From Paraburkholderia caledonica NBRC 102488 (GTDB taxonomy: Bacteria > Pseudomonadota > Gammaproteobacteria > Burkholderiales > Burkholderiaceae), in NCBI RefSeq assembly GCF_000685095.1, contig NZ_BAYE01000009.1:1-64000 (forward strand): 64,000 nt of DNA. The letters are read 5' to 3'. Positions 8,217 through 16,875 of the stretch are shown here, piece by piece; the stretch's first letter is position 1, and each line of letters begins with the position of its first letter. Made by a program: the position numbers and the translations under genes. Under the pieces are notes generated by a model. It worked only from the letters and a program-made list of their open reading frames with translations, did not search any database and had not been told where the DNA came from.

Positions 8217-8993
8217 ATGGAAGACAGCAACCCGACGGTATGGTTCGGTTGGTTCCGCCCGGACATTCTTGCGGAGTACAAGCAGCTTTTCTGGCAGGGC
8301 ACGCTCGTCACCATCGGTATGACCGTGGCCTGTGTACTGATGGGTTGCATCCTCGGCTTGCTGATCGCGTTGGCGCGACTCGCCGACGGGCGGCACGAGC
8401 CGTGGAAGGCCGTGTGCCATTACCTTCTGCGCTGGCCGTCTACGGTCTACGTAAGCTTTTTTCGCGGCACGCCGCTGTTCGTGCAGATTCTGCTAATGCA
8501 TTTCGCAGTGATGCCGCTTTTTATCCATCCGGTTACCGGACTGCTGATCAGAGGCGATCTCGCGCGAACTCTGAAGCAGGATTACGGCGCACTCATTTCG
8601 GGCGTTGCTGCGCTGACGCTGAACTCCGCAGCCTATATTTCGGAAGTGTTCCGCGGTGGCATCCAGTCTATTGAAATTGGGCAACGACAGGCAAGCCTTT
8701 CACTGGGTCTCACGCAAATGCAGATGATGCGTTATGTGGTCATCCCGCAGGCGTTCCGGCGCATGCTGCCAGCGCTCGGCAACAACATGATTGCGCTCCT
8801 GAAGGATACTTCGCTGGTGTCCGCGATCGGACTCGCCGAGCTGGCTTATGCGGCGCGCACAGTAGCGGGGGCGTATGGCCGGTATTGGGAACCGTACTTG
8901 GCGATTGCGGCAGCATATTGGCTGATGACATTCGTGCTGTCGATCGGCTTGCACAGACTTGAGGTCCATCTCGCGCGGACGGATCGCGTGTAG
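8217..8993 (+). CDS. ABC transporter permease, HisM/GlnP family
   Basis: A 258-residue inner-membrane protein with about five hydrophobic segments. It has the His/Glu/Gln permease patterns: FWQGTLVTIGMTVACVLMG at the start, FFRGTPLFVQILLMHF, the EAA-type loop ISEVFRGGIQSIEIGQ and QAFRRMLPALGNNMIALLKD. It would form the channel for the binding protein encoded immediately upstream. No ATPase gene follows; the next 800 bp hold only decayed sequence. The system therefore needs an ATPase supplied from elsewhere or has lost it. Confidence 0.9.
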   Translation: MEDSNPTVWFGWFRPDILAEYKQLFWQGTLVTIGMTVACVLMGCILGLLIALARLADGRHEPWKAVCHYLLRWPSTVYVSFFRGTPLFVQILLMHFAVMPLFIHPVTGLLIRGDLARTLKQDYGALISGVAALTLNSAAYISEVFRGGIQSIEIGQRQASLSLGLTQMQMMRYVVIPQAFRRMLPALGNNMIALLKDTSLVSAIGLAELAYAARTVAGAYGRYWEPYLAIAAAYWLMTFVLSIGLHRLEVHLARTDRV

Positions 8994-9089
8994 TAAAAAA
9001 GGCGGGATTTATCACTCCGCTTCCATCCGGGCCATTAATGGTTTGATGGCGCACGTGTCTTCCTGACGCGAGCGGCATCAAGCACCGAG

Positions 9090-9440
9090 CGCCATGCACG
9101 ACACGCAACCAGGCGCTGACCGAGACGGGACGGCTGACTTCCGGCCCGCAGTTCAAATGCCGGCTCTGTGCGCCATTCTTCGTGGGCCACACACGCACCA
9201 CTGGCCTAAATGCTGCGCAGCGATATCTTGTACGCAAGTCTCCCGCTGCTCTCGCAGCATCGGCCTCTTGCCCATGCCGCAGGTGAACCCAGGAGCGCCT
9301 AAGACTGTGAAGGCGTGGGTGCAGCGGTTTCGCAATTGTTGCTGGGCTGGCCCCGGATCCGCGGGTAACTACGAGCGGCGCGTGCCGCTCGGTCTTAAAG
9401 CGCCGCGGCCGCTCATGGACTGCCCAAGTCCGGCGCCATG
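9090..9440 (+). pseudogene. Possible decayed transposase N-terminus (IS481-like)
   Basis: Across shifted frames one can read GLNAAQR, then AAGEP/VNPGAPKTVKAWVQRFRN and, further on, RSVLKRRGRSW. These recall the helix-turn-helix start of IS481-type transposases (VSPKTVRKWVxRFR, then DRSSRP). Several frameshifts would be needed, and there is no catalytic region. This is a weak call. Confidence 0.2.
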
Positions 9441-9608
9441 GAATTAACGCTGGCTACCCAGTCATACATCTTGACGCGCTCAACGGCCTGCCCTTTTACA
9501 CCGAAGAGGTGAAGCTTGGACCTGACCGGCACGTTCGCTGCGAGCCCTTCGAGGATGGCGAACAGCGAGTACCGGCGATCGCTCAGGTGTCGCCGATCGG
9601 AGCTCGCC
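9413..9608 (-). pseudogene. Unassigned open fragment, possibly TGT-like
   Basis: A 64-codon open stretch between two stop codons without a start codon near its beginning. It reads RRYSLFAILEGLAANVPV, SKLHLFGVKGQAVERVKM and WVASVNSMAPDLG. The order HLFGVKG followed by VxSxNSMA faintly recalls the C-terminal part of queuine tRNA-ribosyltransferase-like proteins (HGFGV, then SxDSxAW). The resemblance is by eye only. Confidence 0.2.
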
Positions 9609-9818
9609 TAAACATAGTTGTCGCTACCGTTGTGCGGCGCACCGCACCACTTGTCATCGGGGAAACGTCGGGGGTCAGTGAATGTCACCGTCGCGCTGAC
9701 GCCGCTCACCAAACCGGCGCCATCAGGCCGTAGTGGTTTTGCCGTAGCCGTCCATCAGCGCGCTTCGCGACGAAATCACCTAGACTTTTCGATATGCGCG
9801 ACGAGGACGGAGGCGACT

Positions 9819-10139
9819 ATGCGCGACGAAACCGCACCTTGGCAAATGGTCGTGTACGAGGGCTTCGAGATTCACGTGGAGCCGCTCCTTAAAAATGCGC
9901 AGGGCGAAGTTAATGCGTCCAACGCGATGGAGAACCGCTACACGTATGTGGGCTACGTCTGTCATCCGGGCACCGATCCGACGATTCCGGGACATGCAGT
10001 GCGGTTTCACGCGGACGGCGACGAAAGTTTCGGCAGCAAAGACGACGCTCTCGGCGAGGGCGTGCACGTGGGACGCAGCATCGTCGACGGCACGCATCCT
10101 GATCTTACCGTGCTGCCCCTCGTCACAGGCGGTGTCTGA
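9819..10139 (+). CDS. Small hypothetical protein (106 aa)
   Basis: The frame opens earlier, but ATG 9819 has GGAGG seven bases upstream and starts MRDETAPWQMVVYEGFEIHV. The protein is soluble and acidic, with VGYVCHPGTDPTIPGHAVRF in the middle. The YEGFEIHVEPLL segment parallels YRGFEIYVDLLL of the partial gene at 1-124, suggesting one family of two-sheet small proteins common in Burkholderiaceae. Function unknown. Confidence 0.65.
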   Translation: MRDETAPWQMVVYEGFEIHVEPLLKNAQGEVNASNAMENRYTYVGYVCHPGTDPTIPGHAVRFHADGDESFGSKDDALGEGVHVGRSIVDGTHPDLTVLPLVTGGV

Positions 10140-10483
10140 CGCGTGCGGCGACGCATGCAACGATCTGCGGTGCTCACGCTGATTGTGGTCAGCCGACAGG
10201 GACACCAGATGCAGGTCGAGCTGTACACGGCGCAGGAAACCGATCCTCGGTAAGAGCGTCAGTTCAAGACGCTGGACACCGCCATCCGGGCCGCTGGTGC
10301 AATCGGCTTTGAAGTGCGTACGATCGGCATAGCGCCGCGCGAGTCGTTGCAGTCGCCATTCGGAGTCCGCTTACTTCCGCGACGTCTGCGGCGACGTTTT
10401 TGCATCCGTCGGGCCAATGCCTGCGTAAGTCCCTATGGATCCCAGCAGATCCGTCCCGCACAGTTTTTCACCGGAGTCCTAGC
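10140..10483. other. Intergenic stretch
   Basis: No convincing gene. One plus-strand frame reads MQVELYTAQETDPR, then a stop, then RQFKTLDTAIRAAGAIGFEV in the same frame. This could be a relic of a small protein with a nonsense mutation. The last part carries the promoter of the secreted-protein gene at 10484. Confidence 0.35.
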
Positions 10484-10783
10484 ATGCGTACCGCGATTAC
10501 TTTCATGGGTTATGCCATCGCCCTCGCCGCCCTTCCCGTTTCTCAAGCTCACGCGGATATGTCCGCGCGCGACGACGTTAACTCGCCGCTTAATACGCTT
10601 GCGCTGACTCCCGACGCGCCGCTCGGCAGTGAGTATCCGACGCACGGTAACCGGCAGGCTGGCGAACTGCCGCTCAAGGTCACGGATCCCCGTGCCCAGT
10701 TGTCCAACGGGCTGCCTAACAACGCGCAATCGGGCGGATACGGCAGCCCGCTCGCGGGGGTTCATCCGCTCGATAACCGGTAA
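10484..10783 (+). CDS. Secreted hypothetical protein (99 aa)
   Basis: ATG 10484 follows GGAG at about -11. The N-terminus MRTAITFMGYAIALAALPVS ends in QAHA, a clear Sec signal peptide cut before DMSARDD. The mature part of about 75 residues is rich in Asn, Gly, Pro and Leu (SPLNTLALTPDAPLGSEYP, NGLPNNAQSGGYGSPLAG) and lacks Cys. It looks like a small periplasmic or exported protein of a type common in Burkholderiaceae. No function can be assigned. Confidence 0.65.
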   Translation: MRTAITFMGYAIALAALPVSQAHADMSARDDVNSPLNTLALTPDAPLGSEYPTHGNRQAGELPLKVTDPRAQLSNGLPNNAQSGGYGSPLAGVHPLDNR

Positions 10784-10888
10784 CACGCGACTACCGTTGG
10801 CGGTTTGTCACGCCGTCGCGCAGCACAAGCATCTGCCGATCCGCGCGCGAGGCGACTCAACCGCCTCACCGCCCGCCGTTGCCCGCGA

Positions 10889-11317
10889 TCAGTCGGGCGG
10901 CAACCTGCCGACGGTGAGCGGATCCGGCTTATCGTCGCAATACTTGCGAAGCGCCGATTCGAATATCGCATTGTCTTGCGCGGCGCGCGCAAACAGCGTC
11001 ATCGACGAACAGAATTTTCGATTGTCCGGATAGCCGAAGATCTCATCCAACGTCTTGCCTTCGATACCGTTGACGATTGCCGTGCACTCTCGCAGACGCG
11101 GACCGAGCAGCGGATGCGCAAGATAGGAGCGCGCCTCGTCGAGCCCGGAGATCGCGTAGCGCTGCGCGGTCGGGCTGCTGCCGATCCCCTCTATTTGCGG
11201 AAAGATGAACCACATCCAATGGCTACGCTTGTCGCCGGCGCGCAGTTCGTCGGTCACTCGGGCATACACCGGCTGCTGCGCGTCCACGAAACGTTGCAAA
11301 TCGTATTGGTCGACCAT
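10889..11317 (-). CDS. DUF1810 family protein
   Basis: A 142-residue protein with AGGAGG eight bases before its ATG. It shows the DUF1810 core: YDLQRFVDAQQPVYARVTDE at the N-terminus, SHWMWFIFPQIEGIG at about residues 32-46, YAISGLDEARSYLAHPLLGP, and FGYPDNRKFCSSMTLFA near the end. Length matches the family. DUF1810 proteins are cytoplasmic and their biological role is not settled. It is monocistronic and convergent with the secreted-protein gene. Confidence 0.85.
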   Translation of the reverse strand: MVDQYDLQRFVDAQQPVYARVTDELRAGDKRSHWMWFIFPQIEGIGSSPTAQRYAISGLDEARSYLAHPLLGPRLRECTAIVNGIEGKTLDEIFGYPDNRKFCSSMTLFARAAQDNAIFESALRKYCDDKPDPLTVGRLPPD

Positions 11318-11650
11318 GGCGATGCCTCCTTTCGTCCCCGTCGCGAGAAAGGCCCGTCACGGAGTTCGAATGCCGGGCGGGCACAGTTTTTCAGCTTGCG
11401 CTTTCGCCCATGCACCCCGAGCATTATGAGTGCCCGGCTTTTGTACGCCGAAACGCTTTCTCATTGACAGGTTCCACTGCGATGGGCTTGGCGGCCTTGG
11501 CGGCGGCATGGTGACGTCCCGCCGGTGCGTCATAAAGCAAAATTAAGAACGGTTAATGCGCGCATCAGGACTTTCAAGGTCCGCGTTCTGTAGTCTGTCG
11601 GCTTGAGACACTACAGCCGCCGTATGACCCTGAACGATCAAGGAATCGAC
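11318..11650. other. Divergent promoter region
   Basis: Contains the upstream regions of the DUF1810 gene and of the leader ORF/DoxX unit. The sequence around 11536-11580 is AT-richer than its surroundings (AAAGCAAAATTAAGAACGG) and is the likeliest promoter area for the plus-strand genes. An interrupted repeat around 11587-11615 (TGTAGTCTGTC and GACACTACAG) forms an imperfect stem. No gene was seen. Confidence 0.35.
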
Positions 11651-11719
11651 ATGAACCTGCCCCGCCGGTCCGCTCGTATGCGACGTGCCACCTTGACCAC
11701 ATCGCGCGCTCGCCCGTGA
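11651..11719 (+). CDS. Possible 22-codon leader peptide before DoxX
   Basis: ATG 11651 is preceded by AAGGAATCGAC, a good ribosome binding site. The ORF encodes an Arg-rich peptide (7 Arg in 22 residues; begins MNLPRRSARMRRATL), and its TGA overlaps the GTG start of the DoxX gene (GTGA). The DoxX GTG has no ribosome binding site of its own, so translation of this short ORF probably delivers ribosomes to DoxX. Whether the peptide itself matters is unknown. Confidence 0.4.
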   Translation: MNLPRRSARMRRATLTTSRARP

Positions 11720-12123
11720 CGCGCTTTTCGCCGACCGATGCCGCGCTGCTGTTCCTGCGCGTGAGCGCCAGCGTCCTCGTGCTGCTGGTGCATGGCTTGC
11801 CGAAAGCCTTGCACTACTCGCAGGAGTTAAACGCGATCGACGATCCGCTGCACATGGGTAAGACGCTGACCTTCTGGTTCGCGCTTTTCGCCGAAGTGGC
11901 GTGCCCGCTTCTGATGATCGCCGGCATCGCGACGCGGCTCGCCGCATTGCCGATTCTAGTTGTCACGGTGATCGCACTCGGCTTCGTGCATCGCGAATGG
12001 ACCCTCTTCGAAGCACAGTTCGCGTGGATGCTGCTGATTCTGTTCGCAACCGTCGCCATCGGCGGCGCGGGACGTTACCGGATCACCATGCGCCCGCGAG
12101 CACCCGCGCGCGTGCAAGCCTGA
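11716..12123 (+). CDS. DoxX family membrane protein
   Basis: A 135-residue inner-membrane protein with four hydrophobic segments. DoxX-type features are LLFLRVSASVLVLLVHGLPK in the first segment and FALFAEVACPLLMIAGIATR in the second, followed by LAALPILVVTVIALGFVH and WMLLILFATVAIGG. DoxX proteins are linked to quinone or thiosulfate chemistry and to oxidative stress membrane complexes, but no partner is encoded here. The GTG start overlaps the stop of a 22-codon leader ORF. DUF1275 follows 35 bp downstream, so the two are probably cotranscribed. Confidence 0.85.
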   Translation: MTRFSPTDAALLFLRVSASVLVLLVHGLPKALHYSQELNAIDDPLHMGKTLTFWFALFAEVACPLLMIAGIATRLAALPILVVTVIALGFVHREWTLFEAQFAWMLLILFATVAIGGAGRYRITMRPRAPARVQA

Positions 12124-12158
12124 CGCGCGCCGCAATATCTCCCAGCCCCTACCACGCC

Positions 12159-12887
12159 ATGCCCCAGACGACACTCGCGCACGACGCATCTGCTCCAGCA
12201 CTCGACCATCTGCCAGGTGAGGACACCTGGCTCGCGTCGATCGCGGGATACGTCGACACACTCGGCTTTATCGCTCTATTCGGCCTTTTCACGGCACACG
12301 TCACGGGCAACTTCATCCTCATTGGCTCGGGGCTGGCAGGTGCCGGTCAGGGACTGCTGATCAAATGGCTGGCGTTTCCCGCGTTTGTCTGCGGAATCAT
12401 CGCGGCGCGCGTGCTGTACAACCTGTTGTCGCCGCGCAGTCACGGCACACGCGCGTTTGCGCTGTATGTGATGCAAGCCGCGCTGCTCGCCGGATTCATG
12501 GTGGCCGGCGTCGTCGCAACGCCCATCACCAGTCCGGATACGCCGATTGCAATTGCCTGCGGCCTGCTCGGCGCTGCCGCGATGGGCGTGCAGAACGCGC
12601 ACGGACGCCTGACCGCGCGCTCGGTCGTCGCAAACACGGTGATGACGGGCAACGTGACTCAAGCCGTGATCGACGCCTTCGACTTGCTGACTTCGCGGCG
12701 CGACACCAAGAGCCGTCAGACTGCGCGCACACGGCTCATGCGAACCCTGCCGCCCGTGGCGGGGTTCGCGATCGGCGCCAGTGCGGGTGCTGCGGGCTTT
12801 CTGATCGCCTCTTTTTGGGCGCTGCTGTTGCCGCTCGTAGCGCTATGCGTGCTCGCTTCGTGCGCGTGGCACGCGCGCGGCCGCTGA
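12159..12887 (+). CDS. YoaK/DUF1275 family membrane protein
   Basis: A 242-residue protein with about six membrane segments. Typical features are AGYVDTLGFIALFGLFTAHVTGN at the start (family motif GxxDxxxFxxLxxxFxxxxTGN) and MGVQNAHGRLTA, VVANTVMTGNVTQAVID in the second half, which is an internal repeat of the same TGN pattern. The family is poorly characterised; a transport role is assumed. The start at ATG 12159 has only a weak ribosome binding site. It follows doxX closely and probably shares its transcript. Confidence 0.85.
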   Translation: MPQTTLAHDASAPALDHLPGEDTWLASIAGYVDTLGFIALFGLFTAHVTGNFILIGSGLAGAGQGLLIKWLAFPAFVCGIIAARVLYNLLSPRSHGTRAFALYVMQAALLAGFMVAGVVATPITSPDTPIAIACGLLGAAAMGVQNAHGRLTARSVVANTVMTGNVTQAVIDAFDLLTSRRDTKSRQTARTRLMRTLPPVAGFAIGASAGAAGFLIASFWALLLPLVALCVLASCAWHARGR

Positions 12888-12994
12888 CTCGCGCTTTCGG
12901 AGCCGCATGCGCGCGGGGAACAGACTCGCCTCAGTGCAATTCGTCGTGCGCTCGATGGCTTGATTGGCGTGCGTAGCGCAGGCCAAAGTCCCAA

Positions 12995-13888
12995 TCATTG
13001 CCCCGGATAGTGTCCCGCTGCGATGTCCTCGAGCAACGTCGGATGAACGGGCTCCCAACCGAGCAGCGAGCGCGTGTGGGCGCTCGACGCGGGGATGTCG
13101 GCACCGAAGAACATGCTGAGCCAGTCGAATCGCGACTGCGCCTGCTCGGCGGCAATCGACTCGACCGGCATGTCCAGAAACCGGCCGAGCGCGCCGGCGA
13201 TCTCGCGGGTGGTAACGCCTTCCTCGGCGACCGCGTGCAGGGCCGAGCCGGCCGGCGCCTTGTCGATCGCGAGGCGCACCAGCTTGCCGGCGTCGAGCCG
13301 ATTCACTGCGGGCCAGCAATTCTGCCCGTCGCCGATATAAGCCGACGCGCCGCTTTGGCGCGCGATTCTCGCGAGTACCGCAACGAATCCGTGATCCCCG
13401 CCCGCGCCATGCACCGTGGGTGCGAAGCGCACCACCATCGAACGGATGCCACGCTCGCGCAGCCCGAGCACATATGCTGCATTGGCGAGACGCGGATGAC
13501 CGTCCGGAGCCGGCGTGTCGCTTTCGATGCCGACGCGCCCCGTCGTGAGGCCGAGGGTACCGGACGCGATCAGCAGCGGTCCGCCCGTGCCCCTCAGCAC
13601 ATCCGCAAACGTTTCGATGGCCGCGCGATCGGTCTGGGCCGCCGCTGCCATTTGCGAAAAGTCGTGGTTGTAGCCGAGATGCACGACGCCTTCGGCCATC
13701 GTGGCCGCGACACGCAGGCTGTCGAGATTGTCGAGGCTGCCGCGCACCACTTCCGCGCCGAGCGCGGCGATCTTCGCGGCAGCCTCATCGTTGCGAGCGA
13801 GGCCGAGCACATGATGACCGGCGTCGATGAGTTCCGTGACGCTCGCGGATCCGATCCAACCCGACGCGCCAGTGACAAGTATTCGCAT
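12995..13888 (-). CDS. NAD(P)-dependent epimerase/atypical SDR
   Basis: A 297-residue protein from ATG 13888 (GGAG upstream; an ATG 21 bases earlier is possible). The Rossmann motif ILVTGASGWIGSAS opens the protein. The extended-SDR elements ARNDEAAAKIAALGAEVVRG, VVHLGYNHDF and LIASGTLGL follow. The usual catalytic YxxxK is not conserved (the region reads AAYVLGLRERG), which places it with atypical SDRs whose substrate is hard to infer. It is divergent from a TetR gene across an operator-like inverted repeat, so TetR very probably represses it. Confidence 0.85.
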   Translation of the reverse strand: MRILVTGASGWIGSASVTELIDAGHHVLGLARNDEAAAKIAALGAEVVRGSLDNLDSLRVAATMAEGVVHLGYNHDFSQMAAAAQTDRAAIETFADVLRGTGGPLLIASGTLGLTTGRVGIESDTPAPDGHPRLANAAYVLGLRERGIRSMVVRFAPTVHGAGGDHGFVAVLARIARQSGASAYIGDGQNCWPAVNRLDAGKLVRLAIDKAPAGSALHAVAEEGVTTREIAGALGRFLDMPVESIAAEQAQSRFDWLSMFFGADIPASSAHTRSLLGWEPVHPTLLEDIAAGHYPGQ

Positions 13889-13901
13889 GGCATGCTCCGT
13901 T

Positions 13902-13950
13902 GATGTCATTGAGTGACATCAGTATAGCGCTATGATGTCACACAGTGTCA
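13902..13950. promoter_or_regulatory. TetR operator cluster between divergent genes
   Basis: GATGTCA-N5-TGACATC at 13902-13920 is a perfect inverted repeat. The same half-site then forms a second, wider repeat, GTGACATCA (13913-13921) and TGATGTCAC (13933-13941), around TAGCGCTA. A further TGTCA lies at 13946-13950. The cluster sits 14 bp from the SDR start and 21 bp from the TetR start and could repress both. Confidence 0.7.
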
Positions 13951-13971
13951 ACACGTTTTCTGGAAGGGATC

Positions 13972-14538
13972 ATGGGTCGCTGGGAACCCAACGCAGAGCA
14001 GCGCTTTCTTGTCGCCGCGATCGAGCTGTTCAAGGAAGTCGGTTTCGAGGGCACGACGGTGGCCGCCATCGCGCAGCGTGCCGGCCTGACGGCGCGTACG
14101 TTTTTTCGCTACTTCACCGACAAACGCGAGGTCCTTTTCAAAGGCTCCGAGCAGTTGCAGCAGACGATGGTCGAAGCGCTCGCGCAAGCGCCGGCCGACG
14201 CATCGGCTATCGACGCGGTCGCCGCGGCTCTCGCAACCGCCGGCGAATTTTTCACCGCTGAGCGCCGACCTTACGCACGCGTGCGCCATGCGGTGATCGC
14301 CGCCAATCCAGAGTTGCACGAGCGGGAGTTGATCAAACTGGCGACGCTGTCAGGCGCACTCGCCAACGCCCTGCGTTTGCGCGGTGTGCAGGAGCCTGAC
14401 GCAAGCCTCGTCGCCGAGGCGGGCATTGCGGTTTTCCGGGTCGCGTTCGGCCAGTGGATTGCCGACGCTGAAGACCGCGCATATGGCGAGATCGTGAGCG
14501 AAGCGCTTGTGCGATTGCGGACGCTGACTTCACTTTGA
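13972..14538 (+). CDS. TetR family transcriptional regulator
   Basis: A 188-residue regulator starting at ATG 13972 with GGAAGGG seven bases upstream. The helix-turn-helix is FEGTTVAAIAQRAGLTARTF at about residues 25-45, followed by FRYFTDKREVLF. The C-terminal ligand-binding half is of the common TetR_C type for oxidoreductase regulators (PELHERELIKLATLSGALA). It is divergent from the SDR gene at 12995, and the intergenic inverted repeats support autoregulation and control of that gene. Confidence 0.9.
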   Translation: MGRWEPNAEQRFLVAAIELFKEVGFEGTTVAAIAQRAGLTARTFFRYFTDKREVLFKGSEQLQQTMVEALAQAPADASAIDAVAAALATAGEFFTAERRPYARVRHAVIAANPELHERELIKLATLSGALANALRLRGVQEPDASLVAEAGIAVFRVAFGQWIADAEDRAYGEIVSEALVRLRTLTSL

Positions 14539-14562
14539 GGTCAATCTGAAATCACTGTTAAG

Positions 14563-15281
14563 TCACTGTGACTCCACGTTGAAGTCGCGGCCTTGCTCCA
14601 TCCTTAGATCACTGTCAGAGTTTGTGACCTCGTGAGCGACGATGAGGTGGGGTTTGGCGTCTAGCGCCACCTGTACGTTGTAGCCCACCATGCCCGAGCC
14701 TTTGCCGCTCGTCGCCATGGAGCGTGCATCAGGATCGGCCATCGAGAGTCGGCCATCAGGCTGCGTCTTGAACTGCTCCTTGATCTGGTCGAGGTTTCGC
14801 ATCTGCTCGCGCAAGCGTGAGATCCCTCGGTGAAGTTGCGATCGCGCGTATTGACTACCTTGAACTTGTTGCCGTCGATGGCGACCAGCGCTTGCGAGAA
14901 CAGCTTCGGCTCACGGCACAGCATCACGAAGCGGCGACACACGTTGCGAATGTCAATGCCATTGTCACGACGGAAGTCAGCTATGGTCTTGAAGTCCGGC
15001 GCCAGACGGCCCGTGAGCCACATCAATTCAACATTGCGTTGGCATTCACGTTCCAGGCGACGGCTCGACTGAACCCGGTTCAGGTAGCCGTAGATATAGA
15101 TCTTCAACAGCACGCCCGGATGATAGGACGGTCGACCAGTAATCGACGGCATCGTTCCATCGAAACCCAGTGATGCAAGATCAAGCTCTTCAACGAATGC
15201 CTCGATGATCCTGACCGGATTGTCCTCGGCGACGAAGTCATCGAGGCATTCTGGAAGCAGCGTCGCGCGTCCGGTCGCCAT
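14563..15281 (-). pseudogene. IS1182-family transposase, truncated and frameshifted
   Basis: The N-terminal part from ATG 15281 is well preserved: FVAEDNPVRIIEAFVEELDL, YHPGVLLKIYIYGYLNRVQS and CQRNVELMWLTGRLAPDFK, then QALVAIDGNKFKVVNTRDRN. After NFTEGS the homology jumps, in another frame, to MRNLDQIKEQF, LSMADPDARSMATSGKGSG and YNVQVALDAKPHLIVAHEVT. The linker between the two is deleted, and the C-terminal DDE half after HEVTN is absent. The copy is inactive. Confidence 0.8.
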
Positions 15282-15566
15282 GCTGAATGAGTTAATTCAG
15301 TTTGGGTGATCAGCGTGTTTTCACACAAGCTCGACCCATTACCGCCGTTGGTTGCCGCTTAGCGCAAATGCCCGTTTGGGGGGCGCAGGAATCATCCGTT
15401 CGACTCCGCAAACGCAAGCAGGTAGCCTCTCGGAACTATCTTCTCGCTCAATTTTTGCGGGCGCCATATGCTCCGCCTGAATGCGTTGCAAATGGAGCCG
15501 GTGTGCCGCGGATGCTACAGAAGGGCCGTCATTGCCCGGTGGTCCGCGTGTGCGCGCACTGGAAGA

Positions 15567-16769
15567 TCAAGACTGACTCGAGCCGCCAGCGACAGCCACC
15601 TGAATCTTCGCAACGGAAGCCCGCGAAATAATCAGACTGACGGCGGAAAGTGTCAGAAAACCCAACGAGATGCAAATGACACCCGTAAAACCGAACACCG
15701 GATAGACATGCCCCGCCACTGCCGAACCAAAGCCGATCCCGCAAAATACGAACGACGCAGTCAACGCCAATGCAGTCCCGCGCCGGTCCGGCACCATCTC
15801 GACGATCCGGCGCTGCTGGGAAGGCCACAGCAGATCCGTGGCAAATGCCCAGGCAGCAAGCGCAACGAAGAACCATTCCAGATCGGGTGGCGTCATCCAA
15901 AGCAACGCGAGGTCGATGGCGAGCAGCGCGAGCCCGGCGGTCAACATCGCTTCCGCGCTATAGCGCCTGGCGGCACGCGTCACGAAAAGGTTGCCTGCGA
16001 CGCCGGCAACGCCCAGAACGACAAGCGCGGCCGATACAGCGCTGGAACCGGCATGGAACGTGTCCCGAACAATTGGGGCGATAAACGAGTACGTCGAATA
16101 GACGCCTGCAGCGATGAAAAACACGACAAGAAAGGCGCTGAGTGTCTCGGTACGGCTTAACAGCGATGTAACGGTTCTGAGCTGGACATGCTCGCCCTCG
16201 CTGGAATCGGGCACGACCGCCACGATAAGCGCCGCTGTTGCCGCGCCCGCGCACGCAATTGCAACGAATAACGCCCGCGCGCCCCACACGTGAGCGACCC
16301 ATGCCGAAAGCGGCATCCCTACGAGACCCGCAATACTCAGTCCGAGCAGAACGACGGCGATTGCGCTGCCCTGATGCCTGGGTTCAACGAGGCTCGATCC
16401 CAATGCGCCAAGCACAGGGCCAATAAATCCCGCGCCCAATCCCATCAGCACGCGTGACAGAACGAGGACGGAGTAGTTCGGTGCGGCCGCGAATAGCAAT
16501 GCGGCGGCACTGAAGAGCGAGAGCCCGATAAGCACCTGGCGACGCCGTCGCAAATGTCCGAAGCCGACTTGCAGCAAAGGCGCGGCAAACGCGAAGGTCA
16601 CGCCAAAAAAAGATATCAGGTAGACGCTTTGCGCGTCGGCAAGACCCCATTCACGCGAAATCGCATTGAGACTGCCGACGACCGATAACGCGCCTGTCGC
16701 TTGCACGAAGTAAGCAAAACTAAGCGCGCGGAGCGCACGCGTGGTTTTCGCAGGGATAGCTGGGGTCAT
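15567..16769 (-). CDS. MFS transporter (DHA1-like efflux type)
   Basis: A 400-residue protein with 12 hydrophobic segments. Signature areas are FGHLRRRRQVLIGLSLFSAA between helices 2 and 3, VLSRVLMGLGAGFIGPVLGA in helix 4, and LLWPSQQRRIVEMVPDRRGT in the second half. The pattern fits drug or metabolite:proton antiporters. The start at ATG 16769 is chosen because the family N-terminus begins close to it; the ribosome binding site is weak and an ATG 63 bases upstream is possible. It lies downstream of two SDR genes on the same strand, so it may export a compound they modify. Confidence 0.85.
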   Translation of the reverse strand: MTPAIPAKTTRALRALSFAYFVQATGALSVVGSLNAISREWGLADAQSVYLISFFGVTFAFAAPLLQVGFGHLRRRRQVLIGLSLFSAAALLFAAAPNYSVLVLSRVLMGLGAGFIGPVLGALGSSLVEPRHQGSAIAVVLLGLSIAGLVGMPLSAWVAHVWGARALFVAIACAGAATAALIVAVVPDSSEGEHVQLRTVTSLLSRTETLSAFLVVFFIAAGVYSTYSFIAPIVRDTFHAGSSAVSAALVVLGVAGVAGNLFVTRAARRYSAEAMLTAGLALLAIDLALLWMTPPDLEWFFVALAAWAFATDLLWPSQQRRIVEMVPDRRGTALALTASFVFCGIGFGSAVAGHVYPVFGFTGVICISLGFLTLSAVSLIISRASVAKIQVAVAGGSSQS

Positions 16770-16875
16770 GAGCGAGTACTGGAGTTGAGCGATTCCGGGG
16801 TCGGACGGCGGACAAGCGGCCGGACCGCGCAAGCGGCGCCGACCGCCGCTTTGTCGCGATCGCTGTTGGGGTGCG

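Larger units (their letters stand above)
8994..9818. other. Gene-poor stretch with decayed fragments
   Basis: No intact gene is seen between the ABC permease and the small gene at 9819. Two weak relics are listed separately: a possible transposase N-terminus at about 9090-9440 on the plus strand and a 64-codon open stretch at 9413-9608 on the minus strand. The remainder has interrupted frames. Loss of an ATPase gene for the upstream transporter may have happened here. Confidence 0.4.
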
